DNA from: JAFHCF01 sp048497495
GTDB lineage: Bacteria; Pseudomonadota; Alphaproteobacteria; Rhizobiales; Ancalomicrobiaceae
Direction of reading: 5' to 3'
DNA: 28,104 bases
NCBI GenBank assembly: GCA_048497495.1
Contig: JAFHCF010000049.1
Span: 1 to 28,104, forward strand
This document shows, one piece after another, positions 1 through 8,363 of the stretch; positions within the stretch are counted from its first letter, which is position 1, and every line of letters begins with the position of its first letter. The notes under the pieces are model-generated. The model had not been told where the DNA came from. It did no database searches and worked only from the letters and a program-made list of their open reading frames with translations. The position numbers and the translations under genes are program-made.

Positions 1-384
1 CCGAAGGATTTCGGAAACACCGGTAGGACGCTTGACGGCCCCGAGGATGACCTCCGAACCGAGCGCCCTGCCCACGCGTGTGGAATGCGGCGGGGATTAG
101 GGGAGATGGGGGGAAATGTCAAGGATGGGGTGGTGTGGATGGTGATTGAGAGGTGTGGTCGATGGCAGCTTGCGACCCGAAAGGGAAGATTTGCTGGGGC
201 ATGTCACCGTGCCGCGAGCGCGGTACGGCATCGCACCGCCAGTTTGGCGGCTCGCAGCGGCGTGAAGGGCTGCAGCCCCTTGGCCATCAACAGCGTCAAA
301 TTATGTATTTTCTTTCAACTTCAGGAGTTGAGGAAAATTAATATAGCAGGCTATAGTCATTATTTGACCAACAACATTTGGTTT
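1..384. other. Left-edge gene-free stretch
   Basis: I see no convincing gene. The first 80 or so bases are GC-rich and could be the 5' end of a gene running off the left edge on the minus strand (an open frame from a GTG at about 75), but too little is visible to call it. From about 80 to 180 there is a G-rich, purine-biased run on the plus strand. A 12-base perfect palindrome, GGGCTGCAGCCC, lies at 267-278. After 290 the DNA becomes AT-rich and leads into the 3' end of the next gene. The base composition change near 290 is a plausible edge of acquired DNA. Confidence 0.4.
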
Positions 385-2508
385 CTATTCATTACCTTTA
401 GATAGGCCCGAGAGTGCCGCGACTAGGATGAGGCTGAAAAACCACCCCAGAAGGATCTCAGTCCACATGACGAACCGCGCGATTGCGCCCGGTACAAGCA
501 TGGTGACCCCATCGGGTTCGGTGACCATCGGCGACCAGTCGCGATCCTGCTGGAGATCGACCAAGGGAAGTATGAGATCCAACGAGTAGAAGAACGCGTT
601 GAACGTTGTATATTCCTGAGGCACCGAGCCACAGACGGTCCATCGAACCTTCTTCGTGGTCGCCCTCGGCTTCGTCCATCCACAATCGCGAGCAATTGCC
701 TCGTTGTTGAAGATCAGGGCATTCGACGGACCGATGGAGGCTTGTTGATCAGCCCAGAGGTACACCAATGACGAAATGAGCCAGGTCGCAATCATCAGTT
801 TGACGACGCGGAATGGTTCATAGCCATAACCGGCAATCCATCCGAAGAGACGATGCCAAGAGCGTCGCCCGAAACTCCGGATGACGCGACCCTTGCCTAA
901 TCGGACTTCTTTTTCGATCGCGACTGACCTTGCTTCTATTTTATACCCGAGACTATTGAGTGTCTTGGTCAGTTGTTCCCAAGGCTGCGCGAAGAAACTG
1001 CTGTCGGCATGGCTCTCGACTTTGTCCAGCCACGCCACGCGCTTGGGCACGTCGATGTCTCCGTCGATGCGGTCGTATGTGAAGCCGTCGAGCCGAAGTT
1101 CGGTCGCTTGCATCCAAGCGGAGAGGTCGAAGTCTGAGACGATATTGGCGTGAGAGTAGGCGAAATTGAGCGCTCCCTTGATGAGCCTTGCTCCCCTCAC
1201 GAAGAGAACGCCGTCAATGCGCGATCCATCGACGATGACGGCGTATTTGCTGTAGCCGTTACTGGAGAACGTGCCGCCGGTGAAATCGAGATCGCGCCCT
1301 ATCCGTATCCTATTCATTTGAATTGGACCAGTACAGGCGAACCTTGCTCCGAGCTTGATGCTCCCTCCAACGACAATCGAATCGAATAGGATTGAACAAC
1401 TGTCCGTGAAAATCTTCGTCCCTTCGAAGTCGATATTTCTCTCAACCTTCATGTCGTTCAACTGCGACAGCCCGTGAATTTGGCTGCCATTGACGTGAGC
1501 CGTGCCGGCCACGGTCGTGTACGCCAAGAACAATGCAACTCCGTCCTTGGCAGCTAAGAACTTCGATTCGCCGAGATCTATGCTGCCATCGATCCGGGCG
1601 GAAACGAGCCGCACGCCATCGATTGCCTCGAACCCTTTCCTCATGAACAGGCTACCACTGATGGTACAACCGTCGGCCTTAAATGAAATGAGCGACGTTG
1701 ATTGTAGATTGATGTGCCTAAATTTGGCTCCATAGCCTAAGAAGTCGCCAGAAACTATGCTGTTTGTTATGTGCAGCGGAAATCGAACGTCGGCGTCGAT
1801 CAGATTGACATCACCATCGATCCACGCTCCCGAAATATTGATACCGCGAATGCCGATTCCATCACCAATGAGCTTCGATAAGAATTCCCCACGGACACGA
1901 AGAGTCGCCACGGACGCATGGAGATCTTCCGAATTGCGATATATTCGCTCAGATGGACGAGGTATCTGGAAAATACGGATGCCATCGCGATGCGCCAGCC
2001 CAAACCAACAGATAAATGGCCTGTTCAGAGGTTCGTAAGCAGTCATGTAAAAGGCGTTGGCAATTGGAACAATGGCGATATAACGCGCTAAATCAGAAGA
2101 AGTACGCTTTGGTATCTTTCTCCATTCAGCGACTACACAAAGACGCAGCAATGATGGTCCCGCTGCGTCGAGCACACAATTGGATTTCATGTGAGTGTAG
2201 GATGCGGCAATCTGTTGGAGTTTCGTCAGTTCAGAATTGTTGATGATACCCGCATATTCATCATTCAACAGCTTGCGAAAATAATCGACCGGGTGCGGAA
2301 ATTCCTCCGTGGTTTGGAATATTAATGCGAATGGTGGTAGGCGATGATTGTGGAATGTGCACGCGGAACCGGAATGAGCGGCCTCTCGGACACATTCTTC
2401 AGCTTCACTGAGTTTCACGTCAGTGCTCGATTCTGCTGGTGATCTGCGCGAATTGTCTGGGTGTCGCGGGTTATGTCTCGCAGGTCGCTGTTTGCGGGAG
2501 CCGGACAT
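385..2508 (-). CDS. Large repeat-rich protein with C-terminal membrane anchor
   Basis: A 707-residue protein of unknown function. The start is an ATG preceded by AGGTGG at good spacing. Residues about 205-480 form a degenerate repeat of short beta-strand units ending in G-D/S-hydrophobic patterns (for example IDGSIDLGESKF, VGGSIKLGARF, IGRDLDFTGGTF). This is the look of a pentapeptide-like or beta-helical solenoid. Near the C-terminus are two hydrophobic segments, residues about 568-589 and 680-700, separated by a loop with the motif YSLDLILPLVDL. Related bacterial proteins carrying this solenoid plus YSLD..LP tail are often labelled membrane-associated oxidoreductase; I see no cofactor motif to support an enzyme. 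The gene is clearly AT-richer than its neighbours, uses codons such as ATA, TTA and AGA that they avoid, and is flanked by AT-rich spacers, which suggests horizontal acquisition. It is a lone gene; the gene upstream on the same strand (coq10-like) ends 122 bases away. Confidence 0.8.
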   Translation of the reverse strand: MSGSRKQRPARHNPRHPDNSRRSPAESSTDVKLSEAEECVREAAHSGSACTFHNHRLPPFALIFQTTEEFPHPVDYFRKLLNDEYAGIINNSELTKLQQIAASYTHMKSNCVLDAAGPSLLRLCVVAEWRKIPKRTSSDLARYIAIVPIANAFYMTAYEPLNRPFICWFGLAHRDGIRIFQIPRPSERIYRNSEDLHASVATLRVRGEFLSKLIGDGIGIRGINISGAWIDGDVNLIDADVRFPLHITNSIVSGDFLGYGAKFRHINLQSTSLISFKADGCTISGSLFMRKGFEAIDGVRLVSARIDGSIDLGESKFLAAKDGVALFLAYTTVAGTAHVNGSQIHGLSQLNDMKVERNIDFEGTKIFTDSCSILFDSIVVGGSIKLGARFACTGPIQMNRIRIGRDLDFTGGTFSSNGYSKYAVIVDGSRIDGVLFVRGARLIKGALNFAYSHANIVSDFDLSAWMQATELRLDGFTYDRIDGDIDVPKRVAWLDKVESHADSSFFAQPWEQLTKTLNSLGYKIEARSVAIEKEVRLGKGRVIRSFGRRSWHRLFGWIAGYGYEPFRVVKLMIATWLISSLVYLWADQQASIGPSNALIFNNEAIARDCGWTKPRATTKKVRWTVCGSVPQEYTTFNAFFYSLDLILPLVDLQQDRDWSPMVTEPDGVTMLVPGAIARFVMWTEILLGWFFSLILVAALSGLSKGNE

Positions 2509-2630
2509 CGTTCCACCTGATACGGATACCGTGATAAATAATTAATACTGTATAGACGTCACATACAATAGAAGGTTGCAGGTGCCCGTGGCGGAATACG
2601 GCTTCGCCTATTCACGCCCTACGGCGCCGG

Positions 2631-3089
2631 TCATTCCCCCCGCCCATACACCTCGTCCGCCCTCTTCGCGAACGCCTCGGAGAACTTATGGAACGCCCGG
2701 TCGAACATCGTGCCCATCAGGGCGCCGAGCGTGCGGTTGCGGAACTGGTAGTCGATGAAGAAGCCGACGTCGCAGGCGCCGCCGTCGAGGTCGACGAAGG
2801 TCCAGCGGTTGTCGAGATGCTCGAACGGGCCGTCGAGATAGGCGACGTCGATGCGCATCCTCGGCCGGTCGAGGACGACGCGCGAGGTGTAGGTCTCGCG
2901 CACCACCTTGAACGACACCGTCATGTCGGCGACCAGGACCTCGCGGCCCTCGCCGAGGTCCTGGCGGCCGCGAATCCGCAACGCCTCGCACAGCGGCAGG
3001 AACAGCGGGTATTTCTCCGCGTCGGCCACCAGATCGAACATGTTCGCCGCCGTGTGGGGCACCCGGCGGGTGGTTTCAAACGACGGCAT
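2631..3089 (-). CDS. Coq10/RatA-like START-domain protein
   Basis: A 152-residue single-domain protein of the polyketide cyclase/START superfamily (Coq10/RatA group), which binds ubiquinone or related lipids and is thought to help ubiquinone function in respiration. The visible signatures are the N-terminal PSFETTRRVPHTAANMFDLVADAEKYPLFLPLCEA block and the C-terminal hydrophobic helix GTMFDRAFHKFSEAFAKRADEVYG. Length and domain limits match the family. I chose the internal ATG at 3089 rather than the longer open frame because conservation starts exactly at MPSFETT and the extra N-terminal stretch is arginine-rich shadow sequence. The start overlaps the end of the upstream kinase-like gene by 14 bases, so translation is probably coupled. 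Location downstream of lipA is typical of Hyphomicrobiales. E. coli RatA was reported as a ribosome-targeting toxin, but in alphaproteobacteria the ubiquinone role is more likely. Confidence 0.9.
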   Translation of the reverse strand: MPSFETTRRVPHTAANMFDLVADAEKYPLFLPLCEALRIRGRQDLGEGREVLVADMTVSFKVVRETYTSRVVLDRPRMRIDVAYLDGPFEHLDNRWTFVDLDGGACDVGFFIDYQFRNRTLGALMGTMFDRAFHKFSEAFAKRADEVYGRGE

Positions 3090-3612
3090 GGGCGGTCTTT
3101 CCAGGCTGAGGGGAGGCCCGCAGGAAGCGTCGGACGTCCGAGCGCCGCTCGAAGCGGTGGAGAACGAAGGACGCGGAGGCGCGCTCGAGCGCCGCCACGA
3201 TCCGCGGCCGGGTCTCGCGTCGAAACGCCAGGACGTATCCGAGAAAGTCTCGATCGATGCGCTCGGGGCACCCCGGCGCCATGTCGGGGCGGTTGCGCCC
3301 GATATAGGCCGCCGTGCGTTGCGCCACACCGAGGAGCGAGGCGAGGGTCGAGGCGTCGAACCAGAAGACGGTGTCGACCCGTTCGAGCCGCGCCTCGAGC
3401 GTGCCGGTCATGTTGCCGTCGAGGATCCAGGCGTCGCGCGCGATCAACTCGCCATGGCGGGCACGCCAGTCGTCCTCGTCGCGCTGTCGCCATCCCGGCT
3501 GCCAATATTCGGCGTCGAGATGGACCAGGGGCAGCCCCGTGCGGGCGGCGAGCGCCGTGGCGAACCGCGACTTTCCGGCGCCGGAACAGCCGATCACCGC
3601 GATCCGACGCAT
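3076..3612 (-). CDS. P-loop adenylate kinase-like protein
   Basis: A 178-residue protein beginning directly with a Walker A motif, GCSGAGKS at residues 8-15, within MRRIAVIGCSGAGKSRFATALA. The following VHLDAEYWQPGW and the WILDGNM segment (residues 62-68, a Walker B-like position) are typical of small adenylate-kinase-like/FlaR-type nucleotide-binding proteins annotated as AAA family ATPase or topology modulation protein. The substrate is unknown. The start ATG is preceded by GAGGGGAGGGGG. The gene sits 11 bases downstream of lipA and overlaps the coq10-like gene by 14 bases, so it belongs to the same transcription unit. Nothing in the sequence says what it phosphorylates or whether it serves lipoate or quinone metabolism. 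Confidence 0.85.
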   Translation of the reverse strand: MRRIAVIGCSGAGKSRFATALAARTGLPLVHLDAEYWQPGWRQRDEDDWRARHGELIARDAWILDGNMTGTLEARLERVDTVFWFDASTLASLLGVAQRTAAYIGRNRPDMAPGCPERIDRDFLGYVLAFRRETRPRIVAALERASASFVLHRFERRSDVRRFLRASPQPGKTAHAVV

Positions 3613-3623
3613 GCCCCCTCCCC

Positions 3624-4577
3624 TCAGCCGCGCTTGGCGGCGCGCGCGGCGCGCAGGCGCTCGAAGTCCTCGCCGGCGTGATGGGAGGAGCGGGTCAGCG
3701 GGCTCGCCGAGACCATCAGGAAGCCCTTGGAATAGGCCACCGTCTCGTAGCTCTTGAACTCGTCGGGGGTGACGAAGCCCAGCACCGGGTGGTGCTTCCG
3801 GGTCGGCTGGAGATACTGGCCGATGGTGATGAAGTCGACGTCGGCGGAGCGCAGGTCGTCCATCAGTTGGAGGATCTCCTCGCGCTCCTCGCCGAGGCCG
3901 ACCATGATGCCCGACTTGGTGAAGATCTCCGCGTCGAGCTCCTTGACCCGCTGCAACAGCCGCACCGAGTGGAAATAGCGCGCGCCGGGCCGCACCTTGA
4001 GATAATTGCCCGGCACGGTCTCGAGATTGTGGTTGAAGACGTCGGGCTTGGCCGCCACCATCACCTCGAGCGCGCCGTCCTTCCTCAGGAAATCGGGCGT
4101 CAACACCTCGATGGTGGTTCCCGGCGAGCGGGCGCGAATGGCGCGGATGGTGCGGGCGAAATGCTCGGCGCCGCCGTCGTCGAGATCGTCGCGGTCGACC
4201 GAGGTCACCACCACGTGGAGGAGACCGAGCTTCTCCACGGCGATCGCGACGTTTTCCGGCTCGGCCTCGTCGAGCGGCAGCGGCTTGCCGGTCGCCACGT
4301 TGCAGAAGGCGCAGGCGCGGGTGCAGGTGTCGCCCATGATCATGAAGGTCGAGTGCTTCTTCGACCAGCATTCACCGATGTTGGGGCAGCTCGCCTCTTC
4401 GCAGACGGTCACGAGGTTGTTGTCGCGAGCGATCTTCTGGGTCTCGTTGAAGACGGGCGAACCCGGCGCCTTGACGCGGATCCACGCCGGTTTGCGGGCG
4501 ATCGGCTGATCGGGGCGATGCGCCTTCTCGGGATGGCGCGGGCGCAGATCCTTGGTCGTGTCGACCACGGTGACCAT
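3624..4577 (-). CDS. lipA: Lipoyl synthase
   Basis: A 317-residue radical SAM enzyme that inserts two sulfur atoms into protein-bound octanoyl groups to make lipoyl groups on 2-oxoacid dehydrogenases and the glycine cleavage H protein. Both iron-sulfur cluster sites are visible: the auxiliary cluster cysteines C59, C64 and C70 (CEEASCPNIGEC) and the radical SAM CX3CX2C at C85, C89 and C92 (CTRACAFC). The C-terminal RSS at residues 296-298 supplies the serine that ligates the auxiliary cluster; the usual tyrosine after it is histidine here (RSSHHA), a mild variation. I chose the ATG at 4577 (GAGGAG ribosome binding site) over an upstream in-frame ATG at 4649. It lies downstream of the PDH genes whose lipoyl domains it would modify. 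Confidence 0.97.
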   Translation of the reverse strand: MVTVVDTTKDLRPRHPEKAHRPDQPIARKPAWIRVKAPGSPVFNETQKIARDNNLVTVCEEASCPNIGECWSKKHSTFMIMGDTCTRACAFCNVATGKPLPLDEAEPENVAIAVEKLGLLHVVVTSVDRDDLDDGGAEHFARTIRAIRARSPGTTIEVLTPDFLRKDGALEVMVAAKPDVFNHNLETVPGNYLKVRPGARYFHSVRLLQRVKELDAEIFTKSGIMVGLGEEREEILQLMDDLRSADVDFITIGQYLQPTRKHHPVLGFVTPDEFKSYETVAYSKGFLMVSASPLTRSSHHAGEDFERLRAARAAKRG

Positions 4578-4667
4578 TGGCGGGCTCCTCGTGGGCCCGC
4601 GCGCGCGGGCGTCCAGCGATCTGATATAGGCGGCGACGGCCTCCGGCAAGGCAGGGCAGGTTCGCGT

Positions 4668-5147
4668 TCAGTCGACCCTCGCGCCGGCGCGCGCCCGGAT
4701 CGGCTTCATCGGGCGTCCCTTGAGGTCGAGGATCATCGGCAGGACCGTCTCGCCGCTCGCCAGCGGCTCGGCGAGATGCACCTCGCCGGAGAAGCCGGTC
4801 TGGCGCCAGAAGGCGGGCGCGGGGCCGCCCTCCGCCTCATAGGCCAGGGTCGAGACGCCCTTGGCCGGCACGACGCGCAGCTGCCAGACGATGCGACCGG
4901 GCGCGCAGGTCGAACGCGCCACGTCCCAGGCGACGCCCCCCTCCTCGCCCCGCGCCGTCACTTCGGTCGGGCAGAAGTCGCGCGCCATCCACTTCCGCAT
5001 CAGATCGGGCGCGACCATCGCCACCAGCGCGCCGATCCCGACGAGCACGAGAACGATGCGGCCACTGCGGCGGCGTTGGAATTGTTTGGATGCTGGCTCG
5101 GTCGGCTGCAAAACCGGTTTCCTCGTCTCGACGCCCCGCCCCCTCAT
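4668..5147 (-). CDS. Small single-pass membrane protein, unknown
   Basis: I do not recognise this 159-residue protein. It has a basic N-terminal stretch (QRRRSGR), one hydrophobic segment at about residues 31-47 (IVLVLVGIGALVAMVA), and then an exported-looking domain with two cysteines (DFCPTEV and RSTCAPG) about 26 residues apart that could form a disulfide. The tail is rich in short beta-strand patterns. The open frame extends upstream to 5297, but that would overlap the preceding gene by 71 bases and adds unlikely sequence, so I start at 5147; the ribosome binding site there is weak and the start is uncertain. It lies between the chemoreceptor-like gene and lipA on the same strand. Confidence 0.65.
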   Translation of the reverse strand: MRGRGVETRKPVLQPTEPASKQFQRRRSGRIVLVLVGIGALVAMVAPDLMRKWMARDFCPTEVTARGEEGGVAWDVARSTCAPGRIVWQLRVVPAKGVSTLAYEAEGGPAPAFWRQTGFSGEVHLAEPLASGETVLPMILDLKGRPMKPIRARAGARVD

Positions 5148-5226
5148 ACGCCAAAGGGCGGCGCATGGGAAAGGCCGCGGCGAGAAGCCGGAGGCCTCCG
5201 ATCCGACGATGCCGGTGGAACCCCGA

Positions 5227-6321
5227 TCAGGCGACGCGATGAAGCACTTGGCGATCGCCGGTCTCGACGAGGACGCCGTACCAGCCGAGCCCGCCATAGG
5301 TCTCGTAGCCCGGCGTCAGATGGAAGGCGACCGATCCGCCGCCGGCCATGGCGTCGCATCCGTGGGTCCGCCCCTTGGGATCGAAGGCGATGTGCTCGCT
5401 GAGCACCCCGTGGCCGTCGGACGACGCGATCACCCGGTGTCGGCGATCGACCAGCAAGACCCGGGTGCGGGCGCGCTCGTGGTCGGCGAGACGAACCCCG
5501 CCGACGATCGCCGCCGCCTGCGGCTCCCAATCGAAGTGCGCGGCGAGAACCCCGAGCGATCGACCGTCGGCCCGGCCGCCCTCGCGCACCGTGGTGGCGA
5601 AGGTCGCGACCTGGGCGCCGCCGAGCAGGGCCTCGTGGGCGATGTCCTCGGCGTGGAAGTCGTCGCCGCTGGCGAGCCCCATGGCGGTGCGGAACCACGG
5701 CCGATCGGCGACCGAATGACCGGCGACGGCGAAGCGGTCGCCGCGCCCGGCGGCGATGACGCGGCCGGACGGTTCGACCAGCCAGAGGTCGAGATAGACG
5801 GTATAGGCCTTGAGGATCACGCCCAACCGTCGGCCGGCGTGGTCGCGGGCCATCGGCGTCGGATCGGCGGCGGCGTCGACGACGGCGCTGTCGGTCGCCC
5901 ACCAGCGCACGTCGCAACTGCGCTCGTAGAGATTGCGGTCGATCAATTCGACGGCGTTGAGCGCGAGGTCGACCATGCGGGCGCCGTGGGCGGTCTCGGC
6001 CATGCGGGTCGCCAGCCTCGACAGTTCCTCGATCTCGCCGCCGAGTTCGGCCTCGAGCCCCACCGCCAGCGCGTCGACCTCCTCGGAGATGCCGCGCACC
6101 TCCTGGGAGACCACCGCGAAACCGCGGCCGACCTCGCCGGCCCGCGCCGCCTCGATCAGGGCGTTGAGCGCCAGGATCTTCATGCGGCGGGTGATGGCGC
6201 GGATCTCGCCGACCTTGTTCAGGGTGGTGCCGCGTGCCGCCTGCGAGCATTCGACGATGTCGCCGATGCTCACCGCGCGATCTTCCGTCGCCTCGACCCC
6301 AGCCTTCTTCCGCCCGGACAT
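5227..6321 (-). CDS. Soluble chemoreceptor-like protein, reversed domains
   Basis: About 364 residues. Near the N-terminus is the conserved chemoreceptor signalling hairpin tip (KILALNALIEAARAGEVGRG followed by FAVVSQEVR), the part of methyl-accepting proteins that contacts CheA and CheW. Instead of lying at the C-terminus after a sensor and membrane helices, it comes first. A coiled-coil stretch, the LYERSCDVRWWATD segment and a Cache-type sensor domain with the DRPWF motif (in SVADRPWFRTAMG) follow. No membrane helix is visible, so a normally periplasmic-type sensor would work in the cytoplasm. The N-terminus is uncertain: ATG at 6321 has a plausible AGGGGG ribosome binding site, ATG at 6339 and GTG at 6372 are alternatives. 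No che or fla genes are nearby. Proteins with this order are known in alphaproteobacteria as Cache domain proteins, but the signal and output are unknown to me. Confidence 0.85.
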   Translation of the reverse strand: MSGRKKAGVEATEDRAVSIGDIVECSQAARGTTLNKVGEIRAITRRMKILALNALIEAARAGEVGRGFAVVSQEVRGISEEVDALAVGLEAELGGEIEELSRLATRMAETAHGARMVDLALNAVELIDRNLYERSCDVRWWATDSAVVDAAADPTPMARDHAGRRLGVILKAYTVYLDLWLVEPSGRVIAAGRGDRFAVAGHSVADRPWFRTAMGLASGDDFHAEDIAHEALLGGAQVATFATTVREGGRADGRSLGVLAAHFDWEPQAAAIVGGVRLADHERARTRVLLVDRRHRVIASSDGHGVLSEHIAFDPKGRTHGCDAMAGGGSVAFHLTPGYETYGGLGWYGVLVETGDRQVLHRVA

Positions 6322-6658
6322 CAGCCGCCCCCTTCCCATTCGTGATTTCTCGTCACGCAAGGAATTTGCCACGACTGGGATTTAAGCGGATCCTAATGAG
6401 ATCACTAAAAACCGTAGCATTTCAACGTTGCACAAAATTTCCGCAAGGGAAGCCAAGGAAACCTGCGAAAGAAAATTACTCTCAATTGCCCGCAAGGCCG
6501 AATGACCTCGAAATAGGCAGATTCCGCCGTATTTCCCGGTGGCGCGCGGTACGTGGCCGGGCGGACGGCGGGTCGAGGCGCCGGGACGACGGAGACCGGA
6601 GCGGCCCGATTCGTCGGTCCGCCCCGCCAGGACGGCGCGGCACCAGGACGGCGTCGCC
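6322..6658. other. Gap between lpdA and chemoreceptor-like gene
   Basis: No gene seen. The part from about 6375 to 6500 is markedly AT-rich compared with its surroundings and is the likely promoter region for the minus-strand chemoreceptor-like gene; I could not pick a clear -35/-10 pair. The part from 6540 to 6658, just after the lpdA stop, is very GC-rich. It contains distant complementary segments (GGGCGGAC at 6559-6566 and GTCCGCCC at 6617-6624) that could fold into a large stem after the lpdA coding region. The AT-rich block suggests that the downstream genes (chemoreceptor-like to coq10-like) are transcribed separately from the PDH operon. Confidence 0.4.
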
Positions 6659-8071
6659 TCACATGTGGATGGCGCGGCCTTCGGAATCGAGCACCGCCTC
6701 GTGCATCATCTCCGACAGGGTCGGATGCGGGAACACGGTGTGGATCAGCTCTTCCTCGGTGGTCTCGAGATTCATCGCCACGACATAGCCCTGGATCAAC
6801 TCGGTGACCTCCGCGCCGATCATGTGGGCGCCGAGGAGACGCCCGGTCTTCTTGTCGAAGATCACCTTGAGCATGCCCTCGGGCTCGCCGAGCGCGATCG
6901 CCTTGCCGTTGCCGACGAAGGGGAAGCGGCCGACCTTGACCTCGAACCCGGCCTCCTTGGCCTTGGCCTCGGTGTATCCCACCGAGGAGACCTGAGGCTG
7001 GGAATAGGTGCAGGCGGGGATCTTCAGCTTGTCCATCGGATGGGGATGGAGGCCGGCGATCTTCTCGACGCAGATGATGCCCTCGTGCTCGCCCTTGTGG
7101 GCGAGCATCGGCGGGCCGGCGACGTCGCCGATGGCGTAGATGCCGGGAACGTTGGAGCGTCCGTAGTCGTCGATGACGATGCAGCCGCGATCGGTCTTCA
7201 CGCCGAGCTTCTCCAGCCCGAGGTTCTCGACGTTGCCGACGACGCCGACCGCCGAGATCACCCGGTCGACGATGATCTCGCGCTTCACCCCGGCCTTGTC
7301 CTCGAGCGTGGCGGTGACGCTGTCGGCATGGCGGACGAGACCGAGCACCTTGGTGCCGACGTGGATCTTCAGGCCGAGCTTCTCGAAGCTCTTCCGGGCC
7401 AGGCCCGAGATCTCGGCATCCTCGACCGGCAACACCCGGTCCAGCACCTCGACCACCGTCACGTCGGCGCCGAGCGCGTTGTAGAAGCTCGCGAACTCGA
7501 TGCCGATGGCGCCCGAGCCGACCACCAGCATGGTCTTGGGCAGGGTCTTCGGCACCATCGCGTCGAAATAGGTCCACACCAACTTGCCGTCGGGCTCGAG
7601 CCCGGGCAGGACGCGCGGCCGGGCGCCGGTCGCCAGGATGACGTGCTTCGCCTCGTATTCGCCGCCGCCGAGCGCCCCCTTGGGCGCGCCGTCGGTGCCG
7701 GTGACGACGATCTTGCCCGGCTGGGTCAGGATCGCCTTGCCCCAGATCACGTCGACCTTGTTCTTCTTGAGAAGGAAGCCGACGCCGCTGTTGAGCTGGC
7801 CGGAGACGCCGCGCGAGCGCTTGACGATGGCCTCGAGATCGAAGGTCGGATTTTCGACCTTCAGCCCGAAGGCGCTCGCGTGTTTCATGAACTGGAAGAT
7901 CTCGGCCGAGCGCAGCAGCGCCTTGGTCGGGATGCAGCCCCAGTTGAGGCAGATGCCGCCGAGGTGCTTGGCCTCGACGATCGCCGTCTTCAAGCCCAGT
8001 TGGGCGGCGCGGATGGCGGTGACATAGCCCCCGGGGCCGGCGCCGATGACGATGACGTCGTATTGAGACAT
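6659..8071 (-). CDS. lpdA: Dihydrolipoyl dehydrogenase (PDH E3)
   Basis: A 470-residue flavoprotein that reoxidises the dihydrolipoyl groups of the pyruvate dehydrogenase complex with NAD+. It shows the FAD-binding GAGPGG at residues 10-15, the redox-active disulfide C41/C46 in GGICLNWGCIPTK, a second nucleotide-binding glycine motif (VVGSGAIGIEFASFYNALG) for NAD, and the C-terminal catalytic HPTLSE with H449 and E454. The GGICLNWGCIPTK form is the one usually found in PDH-linked E3 proteins of alphaproteobacteria, as opposed to GGTCLNVGC of the 2-oxoglutarate dehydrogenase version. GAGG precedes the start. It follows the small coiled-coil gene by 31 bases in the pdh operon. Confidence 0.97.
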   Translation of the reverse strand: MSQYDVIVIGAGPGGYVTAIRAAQLGLKTAIVEAKHLGGICLNWGCIPTKALLRSAEIFQFMKHASAFGLKVENPTFDLEAIVKRSRGVSGQLNSGVGFLLKKNKVDVIWGKAILTQPGKIVVTGTDGAPKGALGGGEYEAKHVILATGARPRVLPGLEPDGKLVWTYFDAMVPKTLPKTMLVVGSGAIGIEFASFYNALGADVTVVEVLDRVLPVEDAEISGLARKSFEKLGLKIHVGTKVLGLVRHADSVTATLEDKAGVKREIIVDRVISAVGVVGNVENLGLEKLGVKTDRGCIVIDDYGRSNVPGIYAIGDVAGPPMLAHKGEHEGIICVEKIAGLHPHPMDKLKIPACTYSQPQVSSVGYTEAKAKEAGFEVKVGRFPFVGNGKAIALGEPEGMLKVIFDKKTGRLLGAHMIGAEVTELIQGYVVAMNLETTEEELIHTVFPHPTLSEMMHEAVLDSEGRAIHM

Positions 8072-8102
8072 GAGTGACCTCGCTTCGCCGAGCCCCCGTC
8101 CA

Positions 8103-8351
8103 TCAGGAACGGGTCTCGAGCACGGCGAGCCGCTTCTTCAGGTCGGCGATTTCCGCCTGGATCCCCTGAACGTCGGCCCGATTTTCCCCATGGAGGCCGA
8201 CCGTGAAGGTGACGTAACCCTGAACCCGCTCGAGAATTTCGCGCTGGTCGAGCACTTCAACCTTCAGATCGCCGACATCCGTCTTCACTTGGCCGAGATC
8301 GGCCTGGATGCGCTGGAGGATCGGCAGAACGACGTCAGAAATCTCCGACAT
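8103..8351 (-). CDS. Small coiled-coil protein in pdh operon
   Basis: An 82-residue protein with no recognised family. Almost the whole chain is predicted by eye to be helical with heptad-like spacing of I, L and V (ILQRIQADLGQVKTDVGDLK and later IQAEIADLKKRLAVLE), that is, a coiled coil. There is no membrane segment or signal peptide. The ATG follows a strong GAGGAG ribosome binding site, and the protein is acidic and reads as real coding sequence with high GC at third positions. It lies between the E2 and E3 genes, so it may be co-expressed with the complex. Whether it binds the complex or is only a passenger cannot be told. A perfect palindrome sits directly in front of its ribosome binding site. 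Confidence 0.8.
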   Translation of the reverse strand: MSEISDVVLPILQRIQADLGQVKTDVGDLKVEVLDQREILERVQGYVTFTVGLHGENRADVQGIQAEIADLKKRLAVLETRS

Positions 8352-8363
8352 GCGAGACTCCTC

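Noticed and set aside
1..75. Start of a minus-strand gene leaving the window on the left
   Set aside because: An open frame from a GTG exists but only about 25 codons are visible, with no recognisable motif.
2688..5402. Long plus-strand open frame of about 900 codons opposite lipA and its neighbours
   Set aside because: It is the antisense shadow of lipA, the kinase-like gene and the membrane protein, all with recognised motifs on the minus strand; its composition (runs of R, A, G, H) is typical of shadow frames in GC-rich DNA.
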